DNA of 64,000 nucleotides, from positions 186,001-250,000 of the forward strand of contig JAFKDC010000001.1 of the NCBI GenBank assembly GCA_017255395.1. Direction: 5' to 3'. The stretch is from Enemella evansiae. Its GTDB lineage: Bacteria > Pseudomonadota > Alphaproteobacteria > Rhodobacterales > Rhodobacteraceae. The position numbers and the translations under genes are program-made. Shown here one piece after another: positions 29,622 through 39,350 of this stretch. The notes beneath the pieces were generated by a model that saw only the letters and a list, made by a program, of their open reading frames with translations, ran no database searches and was not told the origin of the DNA. Each line of letters starts with the position of its first letter. Positions within the stretch are counted from its first letter, which is position 1.

Positions 29622-29635
29622 CCTCTGGAACGATC

Positions 29636-29795
29636 ACGACGGGAGAACCGGCCTTGCCGGTGCCGAAGGCGCAACCGCCCCGGAAACGCTCAGGCCCCAT
29701 GGACCGCCGCGATTCACGAACTCTGGAGAGATCCCGGCAGGACCGGGGCGCCGAAGGGATAACGATCTCAGGCGAAGGGACAGAGGGGGCATGGA
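29636..29795 (+). promoter_or_regulatory. Tandem glycine riboswitch upstream of gcvT
   Basis: Two glycine-aptamer modules lie in series. Module 1 (about 29636-29717) has GGGAGAACCGG, then GTGCCGAAGGCGCAACC, then GAAACGCTCAGGC. Module 2 (about 29722-29790) has CTGGAGAGATCCC, then GCGCCGAAGGGATAACG, then ATCTCAGGCGAAGGGACAGA. These are the conserved core words of the glycine riboswitch. The following 29796-29859 can form a hairpin with complementary TCCCGG (about 29809) and CCGGGA (about 29848) that overlaps the gcvT ribosome site, so translational control is plausible. Known glycine riboswitches activate gcv operons when glycine is abundant. Confidence 0.92.
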
Positions 29796-29859
29796 CGGTC
29801 TGGGATGGTCCCGGGCCAGAGATGCCCCGTCGCGCTGCGCTCGGGGACCGGGAAGGCGC

Positions 29860-30984
29860 ATGGCGGACGACGATCTGAAAACGACCGAACTGAACGGGCT
29901 GCATCACGCGCTTGGCGCGAAGATGGTGCCCTTTGCCGGCTACGAGATGCCGGTGCAGTACAAGCTTGGCGTGATGCAGGAGCATCTGCACACGCGCTCT
30001 GCCGCCGGGCTCTTCGATGTCAGCCACATGGGGCAGGTGATTCTGCGCGGCGAGGCTGTGGCCGCGGCGCTGGAGACGCTGGTGCCGGTGGATGTCGCGG
30101 GCATCGGCGCGGGGCGGCAGCGCTACGGCTTCTTCACCAACCGCGACGGCGGGATCGAGGACGACCTGATGATCGCCAACCGGGGCGACCACCTGTTCGT
30201 GGTGGTCAATGCCGCCCGCAAGGGGCCGGACCTGGAGCGGATGCGCGCCCATCTGGAGCCGCGTGGCGTGACGGTCGAGCTGGTCGAGGGCCGGTCCTTG
30301 CTGGCGCTTCAGGGGCCGCAGGCCGAGGCGGTGCTGGCGGGGCTTGCGCCCGAGGTTGCGGAGATGGCCTTCATGGATGTGGCCACCGTGACGCTGAACG
30401 GGGCCGAGTGCTGGGTCTCGCGGTCGGGCTATACCGGCGAGGACGGTTTCGAGATTTCCGTGCCGGATGCGGCGGCAGAGGCGCTGGCGAAGACCCTGCT
30501 GGAGGACGCGCGGGTGGAGGCCATCGGCCTTGGCGCGCGCGACAGCCTGCGGCTGGAGGCGGGGTTGTGCCTTTACGGCCATGACATCGACGACAGGACA
30601 ACCCCTGTCGAGGCGGGGCTGACCTGGGCGATCCAGAAGGTGCGCCGCACCGAGGGCGACCGCGCGGGCGGCTTTCCCGGCGAAGAGGTGATCCTTGGCC
30701 AGATGTCCGGCGGTGCGCCGCGCCGCCGCGTCGGGCTGAAGCCCGAGGGCCGCGCACCGATGCGCGAGGGCACCGTGCTCTACGACAGCGAAGAGGGCGG
30801 GGTCGAGATCGGCCGCGTGACCTCTGGCGGCTTCGGCCCCACCCTGGGTGGGCCGGTGGCCATGGGATACGTCCCGACCGCAAAGGCAGAGCCGGGCACC
30901 CGGCTTTTCGGCGCGGTCCGGGGCAAGAGAATGCCGGTCGAGGTGGTGAAACTGCCCTTCGTCCCGGCGGGATTCAAACGGTGA
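29860..30984 (+). CDS. gcvT: GcvT, aminomethyltransferase (T protein) of the glycine cleavage system
   Basis: Transfers the one-carbon unit from the aminomethyl-lipoyl H protein to tetrahydrofolate and releases ammonia. It is 374 aa from the ATG at 29860 with GGGAAGG upstream; an in-frame extension into the riboswitch is not coding. [62 protein letters not shown] and [10 protein letters not shown] are family signatures. It is the first gene of gcvT-gcvH-gcvP and is controlled by the tandem glycine riboswitch. Confidence 0.97.
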   Translation: MADDDLKTTELNGLHHALGAKMVPFAGYEMPVQYKLGVMQEHLHTRSAAGLFDVSHMGQVILRGEAVAAALETLVPVDVAGIGAGRQRYGFFTNRDGGIEDDLMIANRGDHLFVVVNAARKGPDLERMRAHLEPRGVTVELVEGRSLLALQGPQAEAVLAGLAPEVAEMAFMDVATVTLNGAECWVSRSGYTGEDGFEISVPDAAAEALAKTLLEDARVEAIGLGARDSLRLEAGLCLYGHDIDDRTTPVEAGLTWAIQKVRRTEGDRAGGFPGEEVILGQMSGGAPRRRVGLKPEGRAPMREGTVLYDSEEGGVEIGRVTSGGFGPTLGGPVAMGYVPTAKAEPGTRLFGAVRGKRMPVEVVKLPFVPAGFKR

Positions 30985-31000
30985 ACGACAGGAGACCGGT

Positions 31001-31360
31001 ATGAAATTCACCGAAGAGCACGAATGGCTTGAAACCGAGGGCGACCTTGTCGTCGTGGGCATTACCGCACATGCGGCGGAGCAGCTGGGGGACGTCGTCT
31101 TTGTCGAACTGCCCGAGACCGGCACCGAGGTCAGCAAGGACGACGAGGTCGTGGTGATCGAAAGCGTCAAGGCGGCGTCCGACATCCTCGCGCCCATCGA
31201 CGGCGAGATCGTCGAGGTCAACGAGGCGATCGTCGCCGATCCCGGCAAGGTCAACGAAGACCCCGAGGGCGACGCATGGTTCTTCAAGATCAAGGCCGCA
31301 GATCCGTCGCAGATGGACGACTACATGGATGAGGCGGCCTACAAGGACTTCATTTCCTGA
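31001..31360 (+). CDS. gcvH: GcvH, lipoyl carrier (H protein) of the glycine cleavage system
   Basis: Shuttles the aminomethyl group between the P, T and L proteins on a lipoyl arm. It is 119 aa. [20 protein letters not shown] starts it. The lipoylated lysine is K57 in [15 protein letters not shown]. It begins 16 bp after gcvT with its own GGAG and ends 156 bp before gcvP; that gap holds a degenerate copy of the dispersed repeat. Confidence 0.97.
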   Translation: MKFTEEHEWLETEGDLVVVGITAHAAEQLGDVVFVELPETGTEVSKDDEVVVIESVKAASDILAPIDGEIVEVNEAIVADPGKVNEDPEGDAWFFKIKAADPSQMDDYMDEAAYKDFIS

Positions 31361-31447
31361 AACAGGGGCCGGGCTGACGCCCGGCCTACGGGCCCTTGCC
31401 GGGGCGCGCGCCCAATGCCGTCGTCGTGGCGGTTGAGAGGGCAGAAG

Positions 31448-31480
31448 CCTCCGGCGGGAGTATTTATCCAGAGAAGAAGC
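31448..31480. repeat. Dispersed repeat tail, degenerate copy 2
   Basis: CCTCCGGCGGGAGTATTTAT followed by CCAGAGAAGAAGC lies in the 156-bp gap between gcvH and gcvP. It resembles the tails of copies 1 and 3 but lacks the GGGGGCTCTGCCCCC hairpin. The CTCCGGCGGGAG part can itself fold. Confidence 0.6.
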
Positions 31481-31516
31481 CGGGGACTCGCGCGCCCCGG
31501 ATGGAGAGGCTTTGCC

Positions 31517-34363
31517 ATGACCTATGATCCCATCGACTATCTTCCCTACGATTTCGCCAACCGCCGCCATATCGGGCCTTCGCCCGAAGAGATGGCGCGC
31601 ATGTTCGAGGTGCTGGGGGTTTCGGACCTCGACGCGCTGATCGAAGAGACCGTGCCGGCGGCGATCCGGCAGGCCGAACCGCTGGATTTCGGCAAGCCGC
31701 TGTCCGAGCGGGAATTGCTGTACCGGATGAAGCAGGTGGCGGGCAAGAACACCGTGATGACCTCGCTGATCGGGCAGGGCTATCACGGGACGGTCACGCC
31801 GCCCGCGATCCTGCGCAATATCTTCGAGAACCCGGCCTGGTACACGGCCTACACACCCTACCAGCCCGAGATCTCGCAGGGGCGGCTGGAGGCCCTGCTG
31901 AACTACCAGACCATGATCTGCGACCTGACCGGGCTGGAGGTGGCGAATGCCTCGCTGCTGGACGAGGCGACGGCCTGCGCCGAGGCGATGACCATGGCGG
32001 GGCGCGTGGCGAAGTCGAAGGCCAAGGCCTTCTTCGTCGACGAGAACTGCCACCCGCAGAACATCGCCGTGATGAAGACGCGAGCCGAGCCCCTGGGCAT
32101 CGAGGTGGTCGTGGGCGATCCCGAGGCGCTGGACGCCGCGTCCGTCTTTGGCGCGATCTTCCAGTATCCCGGCACCTTCGGCCATGTGCGCGACCTGACG
32201 GCGCAGATGGAGGCCCTGCACGCGGCGGGCGCCGTGGGGATCGTTTCCGCCGATCCGATGGCGCTGTGTCTGCTGAAGGAGCCTGCGGCCATGGGTGCCG
32301 ACATTGCCGTGGGCTCGACCCAGCGCTTTGGCGTGCCGCTGGGCTATGGCGGCCCGCATGCTGCCTACATGGCCTGCCGCGAGGACTGCAAGCGCGCCAT
32401 GCCGGGGCGGATCGTGGGTGTCTCGATCGACAGCCACGGCAACAAGGCCTACCGGCTGGCGCTGCAAACGCGCGAGCAGCACATCCGGCGCGAGAAGGCG
32501 ACCTCGAACGTCTGCACCGCGCAGGCGCTGCTGGCGGTCATGGCGGGGTTCTACGCCGTCTTCCACGGGCCCAAGGGGCTGCGCGCCATCGCTCAGCGCA
32601 TCCACCGCAAGACCGTGCGGCTGGCCAACGGGCTGGAGGCGGCGGGCTTTGCCGTCGAGCCGAAGCATTTCTTCGACACCATCACCGTGGACGTGGGCCT
32701 GTTGCAGCGCGGCGTCCTGCAGGCCGCCGTGCAGCAGGGGCTGAACCTGCGCCGTGTCGGCAAGACCAGGGTGGGCATCACGCTGGACGAGCGCACCCGC
32801 CCCGCCACCATCGAGGCGGTTTGGCGCGCCTTCGGCCTGGTCCGCAAGGATGAGGATTTCGACGCGGGCTATCGCCTGCCCGAAGGGCTGGTGCGGCAGA
32901 CGGACTATCTGCAGCACGACGTCTTCCACATGAACCGGGCCGAGACCGAGATGATGCGCTACATGCGCCGTCTCGCGGACCGCGACCTTGCGCTGGACCG
33001 TGCCATGATCCCGCTGGGGTCCTGCACGATGAAGCTGAACTCTGCCGCCGAGATGATGCCGGTGTCCTGGGACGAGTTTTCCAAGATCCACCCCTATGCG
33101 CCCAAGGATCAGGCGGCGGGCTATGCCGAGATGATCCACGATCTCTCGGCCAAGCTGTGCACGATCACCGGCTACGACGCCTTTTCCATGCAGCCGAATT
33201 CCGGCGCGCAGGGGGAATACGCGGGCCTGCTGACGATCCGCGACTGGCAGGCGGCGCGCGGCGAGGGGCAGCGCAACGTCTGCCTGATCCCGACCAACGC
33301 CCATGGCACCAACCCGGCCTCGGCGCAGATGGTGGGCTGGAAGGTCGTGGCGGTGAAATGCGACGCGCAGGGCAGCATCGATTTGGATGACTTCCGCGCC
33401 AAGGCCGCGAAGCATTCGGACGCGCTGGCCGCCTGCATGATCACCTATCCCTCGACCCACGGGGTCTTCGAGGAGACGGTGAAGGAAGTCTGCGCGATCA
33501 CCCACGAACACGGCGGGCAGGTCTATATCGACGGGGCCAATATGAACGCCATGGTCGGGCTGTCGCGGCCCGGCGATCTGGGCGGCGACGTCAGCCACCT
33601 GAACCTGCACAAGACCTTCTGCATTCCGCATGGCGGCGGCGGTCCCGGCATGGGCCCCATCGGCGTGAAGGAACACCTTGCCCCGCATCTGCCCGGCGAT
33701 CCGCTGTCCGGCAAGGTCGGGCCGGTGTCTGCGTCGGCCTTCGGCTCGCCCTCGCTGCTGCCGATCTCCTGGGCCTATATCCTGATGATGGGCGGCGAGG
33801 GGCTGACGCAGGCGACCCGCGTGGCGATCCTGAACGCCAACTACATCGCCAAGCGGCTGGAGGGCGCCTATGACGTGCTTTACCGCGGCGGCAAGGGGCG
33901 CGTGGCGCACGAATGCATCCTCGACACCCGACCCTTCGAGAAGTCGGCGGGCGTCACGGTCGAGGACATCGCCAAGCGGCTGGTCGACTGCGGCTTCCAT
34001 GCGCCGACGATGAGCTGGCCGGTGGCGGGCACGCTGATGGTCGAGCCGACGGAGTCCGAGACCAAGGCGGAACTCGACCGCTTCTGCGACGCCATGCTGG
34101 CGATCCGCGAGGAGATCCGCGCCATCGAGGACGGCAAGATCGACGCCGAGAAGAACCCGCTGAAGCTGGCGCCGCATACGATGGAAGACCTCGTGAAGGA
34201 ATGGGACAGGCCCTACACGCGCGAGCAGGGCTGTTTCCCGCCGGGCGCCTTCCGGGTCGACAAGTACTGGCCGCCGGTGAACCGCGTCGACAACGTCTTT
34301 GGCGACCGGAACCTTGTCTGCACCTGTCCGCCGATGTCGGACTATGCCGAGGCAGCCGAGTGA
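31517..34363 (+). CDS. gcvP: GcvP, glycine dehydrogenase (decarboxylating), P protein
   Basis: PLP enzyme that decarboxylates glycine and loads the aminomethyl group onto GcvH. It is a single-chain form of 948 aa from the ATG at 31517 with GGAGAGG upstream. The N-terminal [20 protein letters not shown] and the internal [16 protein letters not shown] are typical. The PLP lysine is K699 in [20 protein letters not shown]. Last gene of the operon, closed by a perfect hairpin. The lipoamide dehydrogenase (L protein) is not in the window and is usually shared with other complexes. Confidence 0.97.
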   Translation: MTYDPIDYLPYDFANRRHIGPSPEEMARMFEVLGVSDLDALIEETVPAAIRQAEPLDFGKPLSERELLYRMKQVAGKNTVMTSLIGQGYHGTVTPPAILRNIFENPAWYTAYTPYQPEISQGRLEALLNYQTMICDLTGLEVANASLLDEATACAEAMTMAGRVAKSKAKAFFVDENCHPQNIAVMKTRAEPLGIEVVVGDPEALDAASVFGAIFQYPGTFGHVRDLTAQMEALHAAGAVGIVSADPMALCLLKEPAAMGADIAVGSTQRFGVPLGYGGPHAAYMACREDCKRAMPGRIVGVSIDSHGNKAYRLALQTREQHIRREKATSNVCTAQALLAVMAGFYAVFHGPKGLRAIAQRIHRKTVRLANGLEAAGFAVEPKHFFDTITVDVGLLQRGVLQAAVQQGLNLRRVGKTRVGITLDERTRPATIEAVWRAFGLVRKDEDFDAGYRLPEGLVRQTDYLQHDVFHMNRAETEMMRYMRRLADRDLALDRAMIPLGSCTMKLNSAAEMMPVSWDEFSKIHPYAPKDQAAGYAEMIHDLSAKLCTITGYDAFSMQPNSGAQGEYAGLLTIRDWQAARGEGQRNVCLIPTNAHGTNPASAQMVGWKVVAVKCDAQGSIDLDDFRAKAAKHSDALAACMITYPSTHGVFEETVKEVCAITHEHGGQVYIDGANMNAMVGLSRPGDLGGDVSHLNLHKTFCIPHGGGGPGMGPIGVKEHLAPHLPGDPLSGKVGPVSASAFGSPSLLPISWAYILMMGGEGLTQATRVAILNANYIAKRLEGAYDVLYRGGKGRVAHECILDTRPFEKSAGVTVEDIAKRLVDCGFHAPTMSWPVAGTLMVEPTESETKAELDRFCDAMLAIREEIRAIEDGKIDAEKNPLKLAPHTMEDLVKEWDRPYTREQGCFPPGAFRVDKYWPPVNRVDNVFGDRNLVCTCPPMSDYAEAAE

Positions 34364-34368
34364 ACGCT

Positions 34369-34398
34369 GTGCGGGGCCGTGAAGGCCCCGCACATTTC
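34369..34398. terminator. Terminator hairpin between gcvP and the converging urate oxidase gene
   Basis: Perfect 10-bp arms GTGCGGGGCC (34369-34378) and GGCCCCGCAC (34384-34393) with loop GTGAA are followed by ATTTCC. It sits between two convergent genes and may serve both. Confidence 0.75.
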
Positions 34399-34470
34399 CG
34401 CCGATCCCGGTGCGGCGGCTGAAATCAGCGGTGGATCAAAGCAGCCGGTAGACGTCCCGCCGGGGCGCAG

Positions 34471-35709
34471 TCAGCCCTCTCCGCCCGTGACCGAGCGATA
34501 CCAGGTCACGATCTGCTGCCGCGCCTCGGGCGTCATCTGGATCGCGTTGGGCGGCGGCATGGCGTGTGAGCGCCCCGCCTGCAGGTAGATCTGGTCCGCG
34601 TGGCGCGCCACGTCGGCCTCTGTTTCCAGCACCACGCCCTTGGGCGGCCAGTGCATCCCCTCCCACGAGGGTTCGCGCCCGTGGCACATCGAACAATTGC
34701 CGACCACGGTGAAATAGGCATCCTCGAAACTCTCGGCAGAGGCGAATTTCTCCTCGTAGGGGGTCAGGGCGCGGGCCTCGCTTTCCTCGTAGGTATCCAT
34801 GCCCGGCTGGGTCGACAGCCATGCGATCAAAACCATGATCACCACAGTCACCGGCCAGGCCCAGTGCGGGCCCTTGCCGGTCTTGTGCATGGTGTTGAAG
34901 TAGTGCCGGATCGTGACCCCGGTCAGGAAGATCAGCGCCGCGATGATCCAGGCGTATTGCGTGCCGAAGGCCAGCGGGTAGTGGTTCGCCAGCATCAGGA
35001 AGACCACCGGCAGCGTCAGGTAGTTGTTGTGGGTCGAGCGGACCTTGGCGATCTTGCCGTATTTGGCATCCGGCGTGCGCCCGGCCTTCAGGTCGGCCAC
35101 GACAATGCGCTGGTTCGGCATGATCTGGAAGAAGACGTTGCCGGTCATGATCGTCGCGGTGAAGGCACCGAGGTGCAGCAAGGCCGCGCGCCCGGTGAAG
35201 ATCTGGTGATAGCCCCAGGACATGACCACGAGGATGACAAACAGCAGCAGCATCAGCAGCGTCGGGGTGTCCGCCAGCTTCGACTTGCACATGGCGTCAT
35301 AGGCCAGCCAGCCGATGGTCAGGGAACCGCCCGAAAGCAGGATGCCCTGCCACAGGGCCAGGTCGGCCTTGGTCGGGTCCAGCAGGAAAAGCTCTCCGCC
35401 GACCCAGTAGATGATCATCAGAAGCGCCGCGCCGGACAGCCATGTCGCGTAGCTTTGCCACTTGTGCCATGTCAGGTGCTCGGGCATCGACGCGGGCGCC
35501 ACGAGGTACTTGACCGTGTGGTAGAAGCCGCCGCCGTGGACCTCCCATTCCTCGCCATAGGCGCCTTCGGGCAGGTCGCCGTTGGGTTTCAGCATCAGGT
35601 CGAGCGCGATGAAGTAGAAGGACGCGCCGATCCAGGCCATCGCGGTGATGACATGCAGCCAGCGGACGCTGAAGGCGATCCAGTCCCAGATGATGGCGAA
35701 GTCGTACAT
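34471..35709 (-). CDS. puuD: Membrane-bound urate oxidase with C-terminal cytochrome c domain (PuuD type)
   Basis: Oxidises urate to 5-hydroxyisourate and passes electrons to a c-type haem and the respiratory chain, instead of making peroxide like the soluble uricase. It is 412 aa from the ATG at 35709, which has GGAGG upstream. MYDFAIIWDWIAFSVRWLHV opens a multi-helix membrane region with conserved His (HVITAMAWIGASFYF, HTVKYLVAP). The cytochrome domain carries CSMCH (C339, C342, H343) and a probable axial Met in SHAMPPPN (M384). The adjacent uraH, puuE-uraD and allA genes support the role. It is divergent from a LysR gene. Confidence 0.9.
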   Translation of the reverse strand: MYDFAIIWDWIAFSVRWLHVITAMAWIGASFYFIALDLMLKPNGDLPEGAYGEEWEVHGGGFYHTVKYLVAPASMPEHLTWHKWQSYATWLSGAALLMIIYWVGGELFLLDPTKADLALWQGILLSGGSLTIGWLAYDAMCKSKLADTPTLLMLLLFVILVVMSWGYHQIFTGRAALLHLGAFTATIMTGNVFFQIMPNQRIVVADLKAGRTPDAKYGKIAKVRSTHNNYLTLPVVFLMLANHYPLAFGTQYAWIIAALIFLTGVTIRHYFNTMHKTGKGPHWAWPVTVVIMVLIAWLSTQPGMDTYEESEARALTPYEEKFASAESFEDAYFTVVGNCSMCHGREPSWEGMHWPPKGVVLETEADVARHADQIYLQAGRSHAMPPPNAIQMTPEARQQIVTWYRSVTGGEG

Positions 35710-35899
35710 GGTGTCCTCCGGGGTCGATGAGTGTCGCGACAGTAGCGGAACGAAATTTTCTCTGCTATTTGCAGGAAAGACCAAGCAGCATCAAAAAAAA
35801 CCGAAGAATGCAGGGTCGGATTGTTCGGGTTCCCATGTCGGCTGCCTTCGTTTCGGTCGCGGGACCGTCTGTGCCGATCATGAAACCGGAACCAGAGCC
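35710..35899. promoter_or_regulatory. Divergent control region between urate oxidase and the LysR gene
   Basis: 190 bp shared by two divergent genes, with AT-rich stretches. A dyad CTGC-N5-GCAG (35762-35774) sits inside an imperfect larger symmetry TTTTCTCTGC...GCAGGAAA. It is a reasonable candidate LysR binding site, since LysR regulators usually bind between themselves and a divergent target. No convincing -35/-10 pair is called. Confidence 0.4.
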
Positions 35900-36811
35900 A
35901 TGTCCTACTTCGACAATATCCGCACCTTCGTCCGTGTCTACGAATTGGGCAGCATGTCGGCGGCGGGGCGCGATCTGCGCATTTCCTCGGCGGTGACCTC
36001 TTCGCGGATCTCTCAGCTGGAAGAGCATCTTGGCGTGCGGCTGTTCCAGCGCACCACCCGCAGCCTGACGCCGACGGAACACGGCAAAAGCTTCTATCGC
36101 GGCGCGACAGAGATCCTGGAGGCGGTGGACAGTGCCGAGGCGCAGATCGTCAACGTGACCGAAAACCTGAAGGGCGCGCTCTACGTGGCGGCGCCGCTGG
36201 GCGTCGGGCGGCGGCTGATCGCGCCGCAGGTGCCGGGGTTCCTTGCGGAATACCCAGAGGTTTCGGTGCGGCTGCGCCTGACCGACCGCAAGGTGGACCT
36301 GACGACCGAGGGGCTGGACCTTGCCTTCTTCCTTGGCCAGCCCGAGGACAGCAACCTGCGCATCCGCAAGATCGCCGACGTGCCCCGGGTTCTCTGTGCC
36401 TCGCCGGACTATATCGCGCGGCGCGGGATGCCCGCCGATGGCGATGCGCTGCTGGCGGAGAAACACGAGTGCATCAACCTGCGTTTCCCCGGCGCGGCAG
36501 AGTTCCAGTGGCGGCTGGAGACGCCCGAGGGGCCACGCCGCTTCGCCGTGGCGGGGCGCTATGAATCGGACGACGGGGACGTGCTGACCGACTGGGCGCT
36601 GGGGGGCCACGGCATTGTGCTGAAGCCGGTCTTCGAGGTGGCCGAGCATCTGAAATCCGGCGCGCTGGTGCCGGTGGCGGAAAAGACCCCGCCCGAGGCG
36701 ATCCAGATGGCCTGCCTGTTCACGCACCGGCGGCGGCAGGACCCCAAGACGCGGATCTTCATGGAATACATGATCGACAGGATCGGCGCGGTCTTTCAGC
36801 CGGCCGGGTAG
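35900..36811 (+). CDS. LysR-family transcriptional regulator
   Basis: 303 aa from the ATG at 35900 (MSYFDNIRTFVRVYELGSMS). The helix-turn-helix spans about residues 1-60 (SAAGRDLRISSAVTSSRISQ, then LEEHLGVRLFQRTTRSLTPT). The C-terminal part is the periplasmic-binding-like effector domain (GVGRRLIAPQVPGFLAEYPE). The effector is unknown. Position, divergent from the urate oxidase gene and beside the purine genes, suggests it regulates urate catabolism. LysR proteins of this CrgA/AaeR-like subgroup are common, so this is inference. Confidence 0.88.
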   Translation: MSYFDNIRTFVRVYELGSMSAAGRDLRISSAVTSSRISQLEEHLGVRLFQRTTRSLTPTEHGKSFYRGATEILEAVDSAEAQIVNVTENLKGALYVAAPLGVGRRLIAPQVPGFLAEYPEVSVRLRLTDRKVDLTTEGLDLAFFLGQPEDSNLRIRKIADVPRVLCASPDYIARRGMPADGDALLAEKHECINLRFPGAAEFQWRLETPEGPRRFAVAGRYESDDGDVLTDWALGGHGIVLKPVFEVAEHLKSGALVPVAEKTPPEAIQMACLFTHRRRQDPKTRIFMEYMIDRIGAVFQPAG

Positions 36812-36901
36812 GGCGGCCCGGGTTCTGGCCACCGGATAGGGCCGACCGGCGAAAGCGGTTGCGAAACTGGCAACAAGCGCAACGCCGCCGGGTCTGACTG
36901 C

Positions 36902-37258
36902 TCAGCTGCCCCGGTAGGTGCTCATCCCGTAGGCCGACAGCAGCAGCGGCACATGGTAATGCGCCGCGGCATCCGCCATGCCGAACCGGATCGGCACCTC
37001 GTCGAGGAACAGCACATCGCCCTCGGCCTGACCCGTGGCGCGCAGGTAGTCGCCCGCGAAGAACACCAGCTCGTAGCTCCCGGTGGCAAAGCGCTCCGTC
37101 GGCAGGATCGGCGCATCGGTCCGCCCGTCGTCATTCGTCACCGTCTCTGCCAGTTTCTCGCGCGTGTCGCCCGAGAGGCGATACAACACGATCCGGATGC
37201 CTTCCGCAGGGCAGCCGCGCGCCGTATCAAGGACGTGTGTCGTCAGATATCCGCTCAT
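36902..37258 (-). CDS. uraH: 5-hydroxyisourate hydrolase (UraH, transthyretin-like)
   Basis: Hydrolyses 5-hydroxyisourate, the urate oxidase product, to OHCU. It is 118 aa from the ATG at 37258, which has GCAGGAG upstream; a longer frame upstream is not supported. N-terminal [20 protein letters not shown] supplies the catalytic His. C-terminal [19 protein letters not shown] carries the YRGS signature that separates this enzyme from transthyretin. It is divergent from the puuE-uraD gene with 145 bp between starts. Confidence 0.95.
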   Translation of the reverse strand: MSGYLTTHVLDTARGCPAEGIRIVLYRLSGDTREKLAETVTNDDGRTDAPILPTERFATGSYELVFFAGDYLRATGQAEGDVLFLDEVPIRFGMADAAAHYHVPLLLSAYGMSTYRGS

Positions 37259-37403
37259 GTCTCGATCTCCTGCAAGGTTTGTCCTGTCATACCCGCCGCG
37301 CCGCCCCGGGCAAAGGCGCCGTGATTTGAGGCTCCTTCGCATATTTTTTGATAATGAGCGGGACTTTATTGGATTATGACGTAAGGAAATCGGAGGTACA
37401 GAC
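37259..37403. promoter_or_regulatory. Divergent control region between uraH and puuE-uraD
   Basis: 145 bp with a strongly AT-rich core at about 37338-37390 (GCATATTTTTTGATAATGAG), the obvious place for promoters of both purine-catabolic transcripts. The CGGAGG at 37391-37396 is the ribosome site of puuE-uraD. I could not define an operator. Confidence 0.4.
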
Positions 37404-38816
37404 GTGCAGCGTTATCCCAGAGACATGGCGGGCTATGGCCCCCGCATCCCGCAGGCGAACTGGCCCGGCGGCGCGAAGATCGCCGTGCAGATCGTCCTGA
37501 ACTACGAAGAGGGCGGCGAAAACAACATCCTGCACGGGGATGCCGCGTCCGAAGGGTTCCTGTCCGAGATCACCGGCGCCGCGCCCTGGCCGGGGCAGCG
37601 GCACTGGAACATGGAAACGATCTATGAATACGGCAGCCGCGCCGGGTTCTGGCGCGTGCATGACCTGCTGAAGGATACGCCCATCACCGTCTATGGCGTC
37701 GCCACCGCGCTGGCCCGCGCGCCCGAGCAGGTGAAGGCGATGAAGGATGCGGGCTGGGAGATCGCCAGTCACGGCCTGAAGTGGGTCGAACACAAGGACA
37801 TGCCCGCCGAAGAGGAACGCACGCAGATCCGCGAGGCGATCCGTCTGCACACCGAGGTTACGGGCACGCCGCCGCGCGGCTGGTACACCGGGCGCTGTTC
37901 GATGAACACGATCCCGCTGGCGGCGGAAGAGGGCGACCTTGCCTATATCGCCGACAGTTATTCCGACGACCTGCCCTACTGGACCCGCGCGGGCGGCAAG
38001 GACCAGCTGATCGTGCCCTACACCATGGATTGCAACGACATGCGCTTCGCGATCCAGGCGGGCTACACGCAGGGCGCCGATTTCGAGGCCATGGTCCGCG
38101 ATGCCTTTGACGTGCTTTACGCCGAGGGGCAGGCGGGCGCGCCCAAGATGATGTCGATCGGTCTGCACTGCCGCCTGATCGGGCGCCCCAGCCGCATGGC
38201 CGCGCTTCGCCGCGTCATGGAATACATGCAGGGCCACGAGGGCGTCTGGTTCGCCACGCGCGAACAGATCGCCGACCACTGGGCCGCCGAACATCCGGCG
38301 CCCACCGGCGTGACCCCCTCGCAGATGGACCGCGAGACCTTCGTGGCGCAGTTTGGCGGCATCTTCGAGCACAGCCCGTGGATCGCCGAGGGCGCGCATG
38401 CGCTGGAACTGGGCACCTATAGCGACAGCGCGGCGGGAGTGCACAATGCACTCGCCCGGGTCTTTCGTTCGGCCACGGAGGAGCAGCGGCTGGGCGTGCT
38501 GACCGCGCACCCGGACCTTGCGGGCAAACTTGCCGCCGCCGGGCGGCTGACCGCCGAATCCACCGCCGAGCAGGCGGGCGCGGGGCTGGACTTGCTGACC
38601 GACGAAGAGCGCGAGACCTTCCAGAATCTCAACGCCGAATATGTCGAGCGCCACGGCTTCCCCTTCATCATCGCGGTGAAGGACAACACCAAGGCCTCGA
38701 TCCTCGAGGCCTTCCACCGCCGCATCGGCAACGACCGCGCGACCGAATTCGCCGAGGCCTGCCGACAGGTCGAACGCATCGCCGAATTGCGCCTGATCGA
38801 GAAGCTGGGCGCATGA
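37404..38816 (+). CDS. puuE: Bifunctional allantoinase (PuuE) / OHCU decarboxylase (UraD) fusion
   Basis: 470 aa, starting at GTG 37404. Residues 1 to about 297 are a cofactor-independent polysaccharide-deacetylase-fold allantoinase ([62 protein letters not shown]). It hydrolyses allantoin to allantoate. Residues about 305-470 are OHCU decarboxylase ([48 protein letters not shown]), which makes (S)-allantoin. The fusion joins the two steps on either side of allantoin. It overlaps allA by 4 nt. Confidence 0.93.
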   Translation: MQRYPRDMAGYGPRIPQANWPGGAKIAVQIVLNYEEGGENNILHGDAASEGFLSEITGAAPWPGQRHWNMETIYEYGSRAGFWRVHDLLKDTPITVYGVATALARAPEQVKAMKDAGWEIASHGLKWVEHKDMPAEEERTQIREAIRLHTEVTGTPPRGWYTGRCSMNTIPLAAEEGDLAYIADSYSDDLPYWTRAGGKDQLIVPYTMDCNDMRFAIQAGYTQGADFEAMVRDAFDVLYAEGQAGAPKMMSIGLHCRLIGRPSRMAALRRVMEYMQGHEGVWFATREQIADHWAAEHPAPTGVTPSQMDRETFVAQFGGIFEHSPWIAEGAHALELGTYSDSAAGVHNALARVFRSATEEQRLGVLTAHPDLAGKLAAAGRLTAESTAEQAGAGLDLLTDEERETFQNLNAEYVERHGFPFIIAVKDNTKASILEAFHRRIGNDRATEFAEACRQVERIAELRLIEKLGA

Positions 38817-39298
38817 GTACAATCCGTATACAACCGCTGACGCCCGAGGCCTTCGCCCCTTTCGGCGAGATCCTCGATACTGCGGGCGCGCCCGACAAGC
38901 TGATCAATCAGGGTCTGTGCGGGCGCTACCACGACCGCGCCACGCTGGATTTCACCGAAGCGGGCCGGGCGGGCATCAGCCTGTTCAGGTCAGAGCTGTG
39001 CAGCCTGCCCGTCACGCTTGAACTGATGGAGCGGCACCCGCTTGGCTCTCAGGCCTTCCTGCCGATGTCGATGGACGGTTTTCTGGTCGTCGTCGCGCCC
39101 GACGACGCCGGAAAACCGGGCACGCCGCTCGCCTTCCGCACCGCGCCCGGGCAGGGGATCAATTTCCATCGCAACACGTGGCACGGGGTTTTGACCCCGC
39201 TCTCCGGGTCCGGCCTCTTTGCCGTGGTCGACCGGATCGGCGGGGGGGAGAACCTGCAGGAGCACCGCTTCGAGGACGCTTACATCGTAGAAGACTGA
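38813..39298 (+). CDS. allA: Ureidoglycolate lyase AllA
   Basis: Cleaves ureidoglycolate to glyoxylate and urea, the last step of the allantoin route. It is 161 aa with the cupin-like family motifs RIQPLTPEAFAPFGEILDT, ELMERHPLGSQAFLPM and NFHRNTWHGVLTPL. It overlaps puuE-uraD by 4 nt and precedes the permease by 52 bp. Allantoicase, needed between allantoate and ureidoglycolate, is not in this window. Confidence 0.94.
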   Translation: MSTIRIQPLTPEAFAPFGEILDTAGAPDKLINQGLCGRYHDRATLDFTEAGRAGISLFRSELCSLPVTLELMERHPLGSQAFLPMSMDGFLVVVAPDDAGKPGTPLAFRTAPGQGINFHRNTWHGVLTPLSGSGLFAVVDRIGGGENLQEHRFEDAYIVED

Positions 39299-39350
39299 AT
39301 GGGCAGCCGGAGGAGGAGCCGGCACCCACATCCAGAGGGAGACGACAAGA

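Noticed and set aside
29572-29859. N-terminal extension of gcvT
   Set aside because: This stretch is the glycine riboswitch. The GcvT family begins near the ATG at 29860.
30974-34393. 1139-codon open frame antisense to gcvP, and similar long antisense frames (15601-18726 over addB, 14225-16009 over addA, 8892-10415 over hslU, 39384-41258 over the purine permease)
   Set aside because: They mirror genes with clear family motifs. High-GC codon bias leaves the opposite strand open. Their translations are His/Arg/Gly-rich with no motifs or ribosome sites.
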